From assembly GCA_037043235.1 (NCBI GenBank), contig JAWRVZ010000025.1:2073501-2137500 (forward strand): a DNA stretch of 64,000 nucleotides, read 5' to 3'. How positions within the stretch are numbered: position 1 is the first letter of the stretch; every line of letters starts with the position of its first letter. Made by a program: the position numbers and the translations under genes. Below the pieces are notes generated by a model. That model was not told where the DNA came from. It saw only the letters and a list, made by a program, of their open reading frames with translations, and did no database searches. The DNA is from Rhodeus uyekii (taxonomy: Eukaryota > Chordata > Actinopteri > Cypriniformes > Acheilognathidae). Below are positions 46,750 through 58,589 of this stretch, piece after piece.

Positions 46750-49700
46750 ATTTGAAATTAAAATGATTTATTTTATTTAAATTTGTATAAAGTTGCAAAA
46801 TAGAAGCATTTTCATTTTAAGTAGGTCTGCACTTCATTATCTAATAATAAAATATGTGTTTAGCATGAGATGTTGTTAATTGAATGCAAATGGCTTGTCA
46901 TATAAATAATTTTCACTTTCCTCTCAAATAATGAGGATACAATTAATGAAACCACAATTTACAAAAGACTGTCATTTAAAATGCATTTTAACTAACAGCT
47001 TGGAAAGGTGCAGATGGCTCTTATATTAATTGGTTCAATTGTTCTGAGCATGATTCTTCTCTAAAATGTTATGATGAATTTTAACCAAACTGTGGGCAGG
47101 ATCATAACAAAGGATCATTAGCAACATTATGAAAAGATGCCAAAACTCTCTTATGCCAAAATGTCTCTTATACCAAAACAGTTGACAAAACAAAAGGAAA
47201 TTGTTTTGTCATTGCATAAAAGACTAATCAATAAATAAGAAATTATATATTGACATCGGCAGCCCAGAAAATGGACACTATTCTCAATACACAGTGCTAG
47301 TTTCAGTTTGTTTTCTGAGTTCATATAAACTCACTGTTCGTAAAGAAATCCTCTTGAGTCACCCACCAGTGATCCTCTGAGGCCAAACTTGTCCAAAGAG
47401 ATCGATAACTTAAAGCTTAGTGAAGCTTAAAACATCCGCAGGCGATGGCACAACACATGCTGTATTGTTGTTTCTCCTATAAACCGAAAGAGCTTTGATA
47501 CAATGCTCTGGAATCAATACACAAGCCACGTTTATCTTGCTGTTATATAGCAATGTAGAAAGAACTTGGACTGCTATCAGACAACCTTGGAGAACCATTT
47601 CGAATGAAGATATCGATCTAAATCTCAAGCTATGAAGCTGCGACTTGAAAACATAAAATATATTCATCTCAGTTTCATTTTGATGAATGTTTTGTTTTAA
47701 TATGATGTTTTATTTTAATGTTCTGCTTTGCTGAGGTTTAAATAATCAATTAAGTCATAGTAAATGTCTCATTTCATTTATCATGCAAGCTCTTAAATCA
47801 CTGTAAAATGCATATATATAGTCTTCACAATATCTGAAGTCATTGTTTTACATTAAAAACTTTTAAAAAGTAATTTTAATACAATCATGGATGATACGAT
47901 TTCCATTTTTTCCATTGTCGGTAAGAAGCTGATTTAAACATTTCTTGGCTGGACATGGCAATAAATAATGAAAAACATGTAGAATAAAATAAAACATGTA
48001 GAACCATTTATTATTGATAGATAGTATTAAATACTATATTGTCAGTCTTCTAAAAATCACAAAGTACTGCTCAATAAATTATGTCTAAACCTCTAGCATT
48101 GCTATTATTGTATTGGATTCTAAGTTTTTCTGAACCTGTTTGTGGATAATATGGTTAATCATCTCAAGCAAAAGATGCAAGACATTGATTTTTACATCAG
48201 TAAATATTTTTTGTTAATTATACAGAAAGATAATAAGCATAATTGTCTATTCATGCAGAAAATTAATAAGCTACAGATTTATATTCATGAAATTCTTGGT
48301 TTACTGACAATAAAACTGAGTCAGTCAGCCAGGAACTCTCACTATAGAGAAACACTGGAATATTTCTTCCATCTCTCCTGAATAATTTATTTCAACAGCA
48401 GTGCATCTCAGCTGTTGTACTTGTCTGATAAAATGGAATTACAATGTGGTCTTTCCTTCGTGCACAGAATCTCACTATCATTTTGCAGCCAAATAAAATG
48501 ACAGTTGAAAAATCGATCCAGGCATTGGTTTTCATTTTAATGAGTTACATATCCTTAAACAAAATCTCCAAAGGGATGGATGTTGTTTGAATTATTTTAG
48601 ATGTATTTAAAGGTGAAGTGTTTAATTACTGTGCCACCATACAAAATTGGGCAAATAATGACTGTTCTTGAACAAATTTCACTCCCCCATCTCTCACTGT
48701 TCCGGCAAACAAACAATCATGCCATAACTTCATGGTTGAGTCAACAAAACAAAACACATACAATACAGATTGTTAAGTAGCTTTAGAGTGATAATTTGAA
48801 ATGAATGCAACAAAGATTGTCTTGGCTGTACAACAGCTCTAGTTAGTCTTTTTTAAACTAAGATTCAGTAATTTACGTTTCATTAGTTATTAACTTAGGG
48901 GTCGCTACACTGTTTTCAAGTGAAAACAGAAAACTTTTAATGAGCACTGGCCAATTGTTTACACAAAAATTGCATGTTGGTGGCATAACAATGCAAACTT
49001 TAAAATAAGTTCCAAAATGCAAGTATTTGAATATGAGTTTTGAAAACAAGACTGTGATCATCTCTGTGTAAACTTCAAAAACGTGAATCTGTCAAAACGA
49101 TGACAAAACTAAAAAATAAAAGCAAAACACATAAAAAATAAAATAAAAACAAGCAAAAGAAAATGATTAAAGAATATTAAGAATTGTGTCCTGTTTAACC
49201 ATGTAAGACATGGGGATTTAAATGAACCAAATGGCAAATTTGGGAAAAGTGTGTGAGAGAGACATTTTAGTTTAGTTTCAACATAGGGTATTGTTGTGTG
49301 AGTATAATAATTCACTTCCAAATGTTTGGGTCTTGGGAGACAAAGAAAGAGAGACATAATTTGATGTTTGAAAAATACTTATTAAAGAAAGTGAGTCTGA
49401 GTTTTGAAGCTACCAATCTGCTCTGGAAGTTTGAATTCATAGTTCAGCCAGCACCGCATCTGGGGAAAAGCAGGCATGAAACGACAACACAAGCGCTAAT
49501 GAATCGCACATCCCTCTCTAGCACGAGGGAGACCACTCAAACACTTTCCATTTCACACCAAAGACAAGAGAGGATCCTTCATCAGACCTGAAGCCCACAG
49601 TGACTCATTCCACAACCCTTTTGTAAAGCATTCTATAGTTACAAGACTGCACTGCTCTACTTACAGTCTCTTCCTCCGTTGGATTCCAGCAGCGATCAAG

Positions 49701-50580
49701 ACAATTCAGCTGGACTGCAGAAAAAAACCGAGCCAAAATGCAAATCTGATTTGTGTTCAGTCTGTCGCATAATTACTTATTCACTGTTTTAAAAACAGCA
49801 ACTTGATGTATTTTATATTTATATTGTAAAATTGTGCAGGGTATGAGTCCCGTGAGTCACAATAAAAGATATAAAAGCTAAAATGGCATGGTTGCTGCAG
49901 CAAATATGTTTTCATCTCATGTTGGCTTTTATTAACACGTTTAGAGTAGGGTTTATGCTGCCTTTGTGTAGTGGCTGGACTGATCAGACAAAATTATTCT
50001 TTATGTTTAATGAACAATCCAACAGACCCCTTATCCAACAACAAAACTATGTGACAAGGGGTGAACAAGCACCCAAAAGGCAGAACAGGCCCCTGGTTAC
50101 AATGGCAGCAAAGGCTTACCAGTGAGATCTAGGTTCTAAATTATTAGAAGGTATTACTAATAAATTAGTTAGTTCACATGCTGTCAACGCTCCATTGTGA
50201 GTTCATTTTACACTAGAAAATAAGATTAAATGAAAATAAAATCATTGTAAATCCAAATGTATTTTCTAAAGTTTTTGATCATTTTTAATGCACAACTTGT
50301 AAAATTGTAAAAAAAAACAACTCAAAGATAAAAAAAAATCAGTGTGTTATGCATAAAGTCCTTTTAGGGGATTCATATTTTCTATGTAGCTGGCACTATT
50401 GTACATTACCGGCAGGCAGGATAATAGCCTTTTTGCCTATGTTGGTAAGTTGGTGTTGGTAAGTTGAAGATAGAGGGGAAAATCTATACCTTTTTCAGAA
50501 AGTGTTGATGACAGTGATGGAAAATAGTGCATTAAAAAAAAAAAATCATAGTAAGAAAGGAAGAAGTTGAATATCAAGGA
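46750..50580. other. Gene-free AT-rich region
   Basis: No recognised repeat of good quality and no coherent exons. ORFs at 47,410-47,667, 48,142-48,381, 49,298-49,591 and 49,883-50,125 lack similarity or splice context. Confidence 0.4.
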
Positions 50581-50604
50581 GGATAGAAGCAGTTAGGGCT
50601 CGGT

Positions 50605-50895
50605 TATTATTAAGGGAAAACAAAATCCAAACCTACATGGCCCTGTGCGAAAAAGTGCTTGCCCCCTCAACCTTATAACTGGTTGGGCCACTCTTAGTAG
50701 CAATAACTGCAATCAAACATTTGCGATAACTTGCAATGAGTCTTTTACAGTGCTGTGAAGGAATTGTGGCCCACTCATCTTTGCAGGATTGTTGTAATTC
50801 AGCCACATTGGAATGTTTGAGCATGATCTGCCTTTTTAAGGTCATGTTACAACATCTCAATAGGATTAAGGTCTGGTCTTTGACCAGGCCACTCA
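50605..50895 (-). pseudogene. Tc1-like transposase C-terminal fragment
   Basis: The minus strand reads MTLKRQIMLKHSNVAELQQS, then CKDEWATIPSQHCKRLIASY and RKCLIAVIATKSGPTSYK. This is the end of a Tc1-family transposase downstream of the DPNxxE-type block. Sequence 3' of this includes cctgtgcgaaaaagtgcttg, matching the copy at 166-430. The rest of the element is gone. Confidence 0.85.
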
Positions 50896-51062
50896 AAAAT
50901 CTTAATTTAGTTTTTCTTCACCTTCCTCTTCCTGACTCTCTAGAGTGCAGACGTGTTTTTCCTTAGCTCCGCTCTGACCTGATCTGCTTTGCCCTTGCGC
51001 TAGTATTCTGTCTGTTTTTTTTCCTCTGACCCACTGCTTGCTGGACTCCTAAAAATATTGAA

Positions 51063-51447
51063 ATGGAATTGATTAACTGGATTGGATTACTGATAGCGGG
51101 GTTCCTATTCTTTGGCTTTGGGATTATCCTGACTTATCGAAAGATTGGTAAGACAGCTGCTAGTAAATTCACCTGCTAGTAAATTCACAGAGCTGCTGTC
51201 TGTGGAAATGAAGAAATGCCTCGAGGCCGTGTCTGACTATCTGAAGGAATTAGATCAGCGAGTGATACAGATTGAGGAACTGAATCGTAATCTATACGAA
51301 CTGAACCATAACAACGCAGTCCGGACAGCGAGTCAGATCGGTGAACTTTCACGGATGGTATCCGGTCTGGCCATGAGGCTGGACACGGTGCTGAGGAACA
51401 GAACTGAACTTGAACTGACTGATTATGATCCGGTCAAATTACCGTAG
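51063..51447 (+). pseudogene. Repeat-borne small membrane/coiled-coil ORF, frameshifted
   Basis: An ATG at 51,063 opens a frame with one clear membrane helix (WIGLLIAGFLFFGFGIIL) followed by basic YRKIGK. It runs into TAG after a 16-bp tandem duplication (51,157-51,172 and 51,173-51,188). Downstream of the duplication, another frame continues to a TAG at 51,445-51,447 with an amphipathic helical region (MKKCLEAVSDYLKELDQRVI, then RTASQIGELSRMVSGLAMRL). Subtracting 16 bp leaves exactly 123 codons including the stop, so the duplication is the only break. The unit is followed by a long untranslated-like tail ending in (GATTCT)n. The protein family is not recognised. It is probably carried by a non-LTR retroelement. 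Confidence 0.6.
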
Positions 51448-51950
51448 ATAATCAAATGGATTATTATTTCTGCCCCTATTTCTCGGCTGGGAAGCCAGCA
51501 GGATGACAGCCTGGTCTTTCCTTATCTTCCTTCAGGGAGAAAGACACAGAACTGAGCTCAAAACATCTAATGTTGTGACTATATTCTCCCTCTTATCCGT
51601 CTGCATGTCCTGCCCTATCTGTTCTTATCTATCTCCCCCCCAAACTCCACTGAAAAAAATCCCTATACGTGACCTCGTGACCTGTGTATGTTAAACTGCA
51701 TCATGTTTGTATAATATGTTTGTTTTTGTTGTGTCTGCTGCTATGTATGCTTGCTAAACTGCACTCATTTCTTGGCGCCGCAAATGGCGCCTCGGTGTTT
51801 GAGCTCTTCAGTGATTGTTTTTGGTTGTTTGTTCATGCTGTGTTGTATATGTGCACTGGAAGCTTCAGCACTAATACAAATTCCTTGTGTGTGACAAGCA
51901 CACTTGGCGATAAAGCTCTTTCTGATTCTGATTCTGATTCTGATTCAGAC
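51448..51950 (+). repeat. Retroelement-like 3' tail ending in (GATTCT)n
   Basis: This follows the small ORF without a break. It includes ttcttggcgccgcaaatggc and ends cttggcgataaagctctttc and then ctgatt repeats (to about 51,947). A 3' end of this kind, an AATAAA-like word followed by a short tandem repeat, is typical of fish non-LTR elements. No reverse transcriptase is present. Confidence 0.5.
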
Positions 51951-51994
51951 AGAGGTGGACTTGCTGGTGTGTTTTGGATAATTTTCCTGCAGAA

Positions 51995-52450
51995 AGTCTC
52001 AGGTTATGTATGTAACCATAGTTCCCTGAAGAGGGAACTCGCTCTGTGTCAAAAGTGCTAAGAGAACGACATACCAACGCCACCTCAATGACGAAGGCTG
52101 ACGAGTATCTCGTAGCTCACTACGAGAGGACCCGTGTTCCTGGAGCAGGGTTGAGGTCGAGCTGATAAAACCTCAAGAATGTGTACGGGGAGGACCAGCC
52201 TGCCGCATCACAGACATCAGACAGGGAGAAACCTGATAATAGAGCCATATTAAAGGCAGCCACGCTTCTAGTGGAGTGGGCACGGACCCTCAGAGGAGAC
52301 AGGGATCCGACCGACTCATAAGCCAGAGAGATAGCCTCGACTATCCATCTGGTTAAGGTGGGTTTGGATGCTGGGGCCCCCTTAGGGGTCCCAAAGCAAA
52401 CAAACAGTTGTTCAGTCCTACACCAAGGGGCAGACTCAAGACTGGAGGGA
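51995..52450 (-). mobile_element. DIRS 3' fragment with catalytic end of tyrosine recombinase
   Basis: On the minus strand from about 52,440 to a TAG near 52,111 one frame reads SAPWCRTEQLFVCF, then TRWIVEAISLAYESV, RVRAHSTRSVAA, DVCDAAGWSSPYTFLRFYQL. The HxxR (AHSTR) and the terminal Tyr in FLRFYQLD are the expected catalytic residues of a DIRS tyrosine recombinase. The frame has no stop over about 110 codons. The outer end has the terminal phrase gtaaccatagttccctgaag (about 52,012), as at 33,190. The element is 5'-truncated: no RT and no first ORF. Confidence 0.8.
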
Positions 52451-52494
52451 GCTACAGAAAGCGCCTGAAGGCGGAGGGAGGCGATTCCTTCCGT

Positions 52495-52745
52495 GTGCTT
52501 CCCATGTCATTTCCTTCACCGGTCTTGTCAATCACTCTTCTTGTTAGTCTCGTCACCTTTCCCCAAACCCATCCTGTGTATAAAACCCCTCATGCTTTCC
52601 CTTGTCTTACCAGTTGTTGCCTATGTTAATGTTGTGTGTGGATGTACTCTGTGCAAGTGTGCTACTTTTGTTTATATTTAATGGAGTTTCAGTTCATCTG
52701 GGATCCTCATGCTCATCCTCCTGAATCGCACAACAAGCGTAACAG
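52495..52745 (+). repeat. LTR-like fragment
   Basis: It contains tcctgtgtataaaacccctc (TATA box) and ends with cacaacaagcgtaaca, similar to CGTAACA-type LTR ends. The left boundary joins the DIRS fragment; the start is not defined. Confidence 0.45.
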
Positions 52746-52824
52746 TGCTACGATCATTGCTTTGGAATTCCAAGAGAGAAACAATGTTAAAATTTTTTTT
52801 AATGTTTTTTGAAACACTAACATT

Positions 52825-52975
52825 TATTCATGTTGTGAACACTTTTATCCAAAGCCACTTCCATTACATTAAAGGTACACATTGACATTTTAATCAGATC
52901 TTGCTTTCCCTTGGACTCAAACCCATGCTCTTGGCGTTGCAAAAACCACTCTCTACTGTTTGAGCCACAGGAAAG
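52825..52975 (-). repeat. tRNA-derived SINE, minus orientation
   Basis: The minus strand reads gtctttcctgtggctcaaac (head), the B-box region gggtttgagtcc, gggaaagcaagatctg and a tail ending ctttggataaaagtgttcac. Same family as 3,092-3,245. Confidence 0.75.
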
Positions 52976-53486
52976 ACATGGTTTCACTACTTTCAAGGCA
53001 GTTTATTTACATCTGAATTTGTGTCAAGTTTTTGACATTTTCACATGCAATAACTGAATGAAATATAGAGGCACATGATGAAATGAAATGTCAGTAATGC
53101 TTTTCAATGTTTTTTTCTTTTTTTCAGATAGTGAAAAATGCATTTGAATGTGTGTGAAATTTAAGAGAATTTGCCAAAAATAGTTTACCCTAATAGGAGA
53201 AAGCTAGTTATATACGGTCATTTGTTTTTTCTTGCTGTGATTTCACAATTAGTGCCATAGCAGGGTATGCAAATAAAGCAAGATGTTACATAACATTTTG
53301 AGGCTTCTGTCTGCGTATGTACTTCATCTGGGGGATTTTCTCAGTAAATACTAATATTTGCTATTAATTTGATGCATTAATCCACATATCAGCATAATTT
53401 ATTAAATAATTAAGTTAATCAGCATGTCATGTAATTACATAATTCAATTTTTTATTCGATTGACAGACTTGGAATATAATGAAATA

Positions 53487-53514
53487 TATCAACATATATA
53501 TATATATATATATA
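53487..53514. repeat. (TA)n microsatellite
   Basis: A TA run immediately left of the MITE at 53,515. Insertion beside TA is expected for Tc1/mariner-type elements. Confidence 0.85.
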
Positions 53515-53749
53515 CACAGCTCTGGAAAAAATTAAGAGACCACTGCATTTTTTGTTATTTTTACCAGTTGTGGCTTTCAGCAAATAAATGCTCTCAATTA
53601 CAATATTTATTTGGAATTTGGGAAAAATGTTGCCAGTAGTTTATAGAATAAAACAAAAGTATAAATTTTACCCAATCACATGCCTATAAATAGTAAAACA
53701 AGAGAAATTGATCATTTTGCAGTGGTCTCAATTTTTTTCCAGAGCTGTA
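53515..53749. mobile_element. Tc1/mariner-type MITE
   Basis: The terminal sequences cagctctggaaaaaattaag...agaccactgca and tgcagtggtctcaatttttt...ccagagctg are inverted repeats of about 30 bp. The element is about 230 bp with TA at both borders. It has no coding capacity and would need transposase in trans. Confidence 0.85.
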
Positions 53750-55010
53750 TATATATATTTTTTTTTCTTTTTTTTTGCAACACATTTTAAGTATCTGGGT
53801 TATTTTTGGTTCATTTCTGACCCTGGTATAATCACACTTTATCATCAGCTCAAACTGGATTTGATTAGTTGATAATGAGGATTTTCACATGTTGTCACTC
53901 AACTTTAAACTAAGATTGAAAATATGTTTCCTCAATACTCAAACTCAGTTTCACATTAGAGTGCAAAGCAATAAGCAGCTCCCAGATGAAAGTATAAATT
54001 ACCAGAGATAGTGGGAGGAGACGTCTGAAAGAACTGACTGATTCAGTCATGCTTTATGGGGCTTCCTCCCACTGGGCCATTTTTTAATTTACTCATAGTT
54101 TAATTAAAAAGACATTTCCCCTTCCTTGGCCCATCCGGATCAAGAACTACATTTAGACAGATCAGCGGGTTCGCCTCCAGGTAGTTAAAAATGAATTAGT
54201 TCAATTTTTTTGCTAATGCTACCAATGAGAAGTTAGCTATTATTCCAGACCAGTTATTGGTCTTTAGTGTCTGTGATTTATCCCAAACATTACGTGGCAT
54301 ACAACACATTTTCTTTAGAAAGCTCTAATTTTATGAGGCACATTCAGGTTTGTTATAACAAATCTGGTTTTTAATTGATGACATGTGGGACTGCAGTAGT
54401 GCTTCATCTGTCTTCTTTTATAGGACCCTGAAATAGTGCCAACACTTCCTATTAAACACAGTTATGGTCCTGACAGACTTGTGACACAATTACAACTCCA
54501 CGAGTCCTTGAGCTCTTAAACAGAGAGTAAAATGAATCTTTTTAAACTTTTACAGAACTCATAAAATGAGAGAGTCATGTCAACTGGTCAGCTATGCTGT
54601 ACAATGGTAAGGTACAACACATTTGGTCTCAAAAGTAAAAGTACATTAATGGCTTCAACGGGAATGTACCTCATTCAATGCAGTTGTAGGTCTTTCCAGG
54701 CAATCGTTGGCAACTTTTGTTTCATTGTCCAGTTCAACACATCAAAAAAAGAAAAGGTTAAGTTAAATAAAATAATAAAGTCCCACACAGGACAAGCTGT
54801 TTGATAAATAAAATAACATAATAATGTTTGGTGCATAAATAGATAAATAAATAAAAGAAAACTCATAAAATACAATATATTAAAATAAAATAAGTTTTGT
54901 AAAAAATTTCACATACGAGCAACATTAATATATACCTATTTTTTTAAACAAATAAGAATACTGTCTAATATTACTGTTGCTTTAGTGTATAATATTTCTG
55001 TTTGAGCATG
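53750..55010. other. Gene-free AT-rich stretch
   Basis: No credible exon or classified repeat. Confidence 0.4.
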
Positions 55011-55014
55011 AAAT

Positions 55015-55160
55015 TCCAAAGTGACAATTTCCGAAACACTCTCAAAGTGGTTGACCAATAGTAACACACTGTACAGCAGAACCAATCAGATCACATTTTA
55101 CTTTTCAGAAGGAGAGGCTTCATAGAGACAGAAACTAAACCGAGTGTTCCAGACAGACTA
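55015..55160 (-). repeat. Dispersed repeat, inverted copy of 2,060-2,230
   Basis: The minus strand reads gtctctatgaagcctctcct, gtgatctgattggttctgct and attggtcaac, matching the copy near the left edge in opposite orientation. Unclassified. Confidence 0.65.
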
Positions 55161-55164
55161 GAAA

Positions 55165-56411
55165 GGAGGTGTGCTTCAAAAATGTAGAATATATGAAAAC
55201 AATGTGTTTTTTGAACATTCAATCATTTCAAGAAACATTCCTGACACGCTATAGGTGCTGAAGAACATAAAAGTCCTATCTGAATAATTCATAGAGCGAT
55301 CACAACTAGCTGAGCAGTTAGTACAGTGTAATGATCTCTAAGTTGTGCTGAGTAACAGAGAAAATGAAATGAAAAATCTCGTCCTCAAATTATGAAGATA
55401 ACACAGCAGAGGGGGTAGGGTGGTCACTCTGTAGTGAGAAACACTATTTATTATTGACCTTCGTGCAATATGTCTCTAATTACGCTGAAGTTGAGGATTT
55501 TCTTCTGATCAATGTAAGAAGACTGAATCCTTAATCTTCTGTGTAAGGTATAACTATCTGCAAAATTGAAGACTGCGCTGCAATTAGATCCCTAATCAAT
55601 GACCAGTCAATAGAGCAGTGTTTATTCAGTTAGAAAAAGTCACTGTGCATTTAATGCATGCTATGGGTTCATATAATGTAAATTCGTACTTTCCAGGACT
55701 AATTTAAGCCATTTCCTAAAAAAAAGCTTACCTAAAGAATACAATTCATCCTCATGTCTTTCTAATCCACTATGAATTTTCCAGTATGAAGCAACATCAT
55801 GAGATACATTTATTACAGTAAAAAAACAAAACATGATTATAATAATAATTTCATAAACCTTTTGAAGATCCTCGTTAAATCTACATACATGTTACTTTGA
55901 CATCTTCACCTGACTTGATCTCTTCTGCGCTCTCTAATATATCCTGTCTTCTCTAACTGCAGGACAATTGATAAAGAATTGTGACTGGATGGTAATTTTG
56001 TTCTCTAAATAAACTTTGACATGATTGGTTACCTTTGATTAGGCTCTTCTTGCGTGACTGCAGAATGATAGGTTCCTAAGGTTCCTAATGTTGGTCTTCT
56101 ACAATATATTTTCATGAATCCAAAGTTTTTTTTCCTCAAAATATTCTTTGCAGCATCACCTGTTTTGCCAGTCTGTTGTGATTGCTCTGATTAGTTAGAT
56201 GACACTTAATAACACTTAATATTCATCAATATTATTGATTCTAGTACAGCTGTACTGCAAAAACAATTTTTATTGGAGTATTCTCCTGTTATCTCTATAA
56301 AGCTCATTTGAAACAATCTCTATTGTAAAAACTGTTCTTTAATTTGGGAGAAAATAACTTCATTTGTCTTGCACTTTGATCTTTGAGACCTTTTACATTC
56401 ACAAACAGCTA

Positions 56412-56462
<51 letters not shown>

Positions 56463-56562
56463 AAATGTAATATCTGAAAATACACAATAGTGGCACTCTA
56501 AATAATATTTTTGACTTGAATAAAACCATTTAGTTTAAACGTTACCATTGTTTTCAGTGTAG

Positions 56563-56630
<68 letters not shown>

Positions 56631-58500
56631 GTTCCTTATGTTTCTAATATTCTAGTTTTCTAATATACATACTATGTTGATCCCATAAATGCACTACATA
56701 TTATAGTAACATGAACTGATAACTATACCTAAATACCAGCAAAGAGAAAATGGACGTTTTTTTAATTTTATTATTCAGTCAAGAAAAGTTAGTTAAGTGC
56801 ATGACATCAGCTGGTTACTCCCAAAAATGAATGAGCCCTATTGAAGATAATGTGCAATACATACAAAGTTGGATTCACCACAATAATAATCTAAATAAAG
56901 TTTTGTAGGAGACTTTCTTCTAAAAATGTTATTTGAAACATTTTGTTCCTAAATCTCACACTGTCTTATAATATACACAGAGGTACATACGTGAGCAAAG
57001 GTGTCAGTGACAGAAGAGAGAAACGGCAGGCAACAGAAAGAGGGCAGCAAGAGGAGCATCTCACGGCAGCTCTGATGGATGGGGCTTGTTAGGTGGCCCA
57101 ACTGTTAGCTAAGTGACAATGACAGCTGGAAAAGGCCTCCATTACCACTTTTTAGATGTGGCTAAAATCCCCATCAACCTGCAGAAGCAGATGTCGATAA
57201 CCCAGGGCGAAAGTTCTGCCAGTGGTGATGACAGCTGCAGGAGGTGACACAATTTTATCAGACTGACAGAGCCGTAATCCGCACACTAATGTTTGGTGTC
57301 AGCATGGCAAAAACATTAGAAAGCACTTAGCGCTCAAGAGGTTGTGCCAGGTCCTTATAGATTTGTACAATAAGTGTTTCGCATGTAGAACACGGCTGAA
57401 GAGAAATGAGAACTCAGCAGTGTTCAGCTCAGCCTGCATGCATGAGTTTCTCCACACCTCAGGACATGACATCCATTAGTGCAATGACCAATGCAACTCA
57501 CACTGGAAAATCGACACCAGTTAATGTTGTTTTATAGTTAATGTGTCACACTTATGCAACCAAATGTCCTTCACATATCCCTGATGTTAAGATACGGTAT
57601 GGTATGAATGTACAATAATATATGTCAATGTGGATAGAGTTTGCAATTTAACAGACAGGGGAGAATAAAATCCATTTATTCATGGTAATTGCACTAAATA
57701 TTTTCATTTTCAGTTTTTGCCAGATTTTTCACACGTTCAATGACTTTTGCATTGAATTCCATCAAATAGTTTAAACTATATTACTATTTATTCCGAGATT
57801 TCTCAAAAAATCTAAAGTTATTAGGGGGAAATGTGTGTATATTTACTCACATTAGTTTAAAGACAAACGTGTGACTTTATTGTATGAAGACATGAATGGG
57901 TGACTAATTGTAAGAGCACAGTAAATCTTTAACAGATGCGAATACTTTGGAAGTTTCATTTTAAATCCACTCAAAATTTTGGACATGTTTTCACAGTGTA
58001 TGAATTCATAGGCCACACTATTATTATTCAGAGGCAACAATGATCCAGAGAGGAGGCGAAACATTGCTGTCAGGCACAGTACATTCACCCATAAGAGGCA
58101 CTGATTTAGAATACATTTTCCAAACATCGATAGGTCTGAGAGCTTTTGGAGAGTTGCTGTGTTTTACACTTCATTAAGAAAGCACAATTCAGATGTACTC
58201 CATCTCACTATTCTCCTAGAGTATTTCTTTAGGGAAATCTTCCACATAGATAATCAATACTTAAAATATTATGATGTCTCTGTTAGAAAGCTCAAGGCTC
58301 AGCATGATGAGGATGCAAACACATCCAAAGCCAATTCAATTTTAGAGGGAAGGTGAGGAAGGTTCTCCTAATTCTTAAGAGATGTCAATATCAATACAGA
58401 TGTTGGGAAATGTATAATGTGATTCTTCAGGCTAAACAGAATTTAAAGGGAGAATAGAATCTCATGCACTGGCCCTCATCTTGTATAAAATTGTTCTGTA
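55165..58500. other. Gene-free stretch with simple repeats and a candidate regulatory island
   Basis: It contains (TA)n at about 56,417-56,460 and (AATC)n at 56,564-56,629. The 57,000-57,430 part is unusually complex for this desert, with E-box words (gacagctgg, gacagctgcag). No coding exon is recognised; a 91-codon minus-strand ORF at 57,852-58,127 has no known similarity. Confidence 0.45.
56564..56629. repeat. (AATC)n microsatellite
   Basis: About 16 perfect tetranucleotide units; likely polymorphic. Confidence 0.95.
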
Positions 58501-58502
58501 AG

Positions 58503-58553
58503 CACACACACGCACGCACACGCACACACGTGCACACGAGCATACGCACGCAT

Positions 58554-58584
<31 letters not shown>

Positions 58585-58587
58585 CAC
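58503..58587. repeat. (CACACG/CACG)n microsatellite
   Basis: Alternating CACA and CACG units ending in a pure GCAC run. Alternating purine-pyrimidine sequence of this kind can adopt Z-DNA. Confidence 0.9.
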
Positions 58588-58589
58588 CC

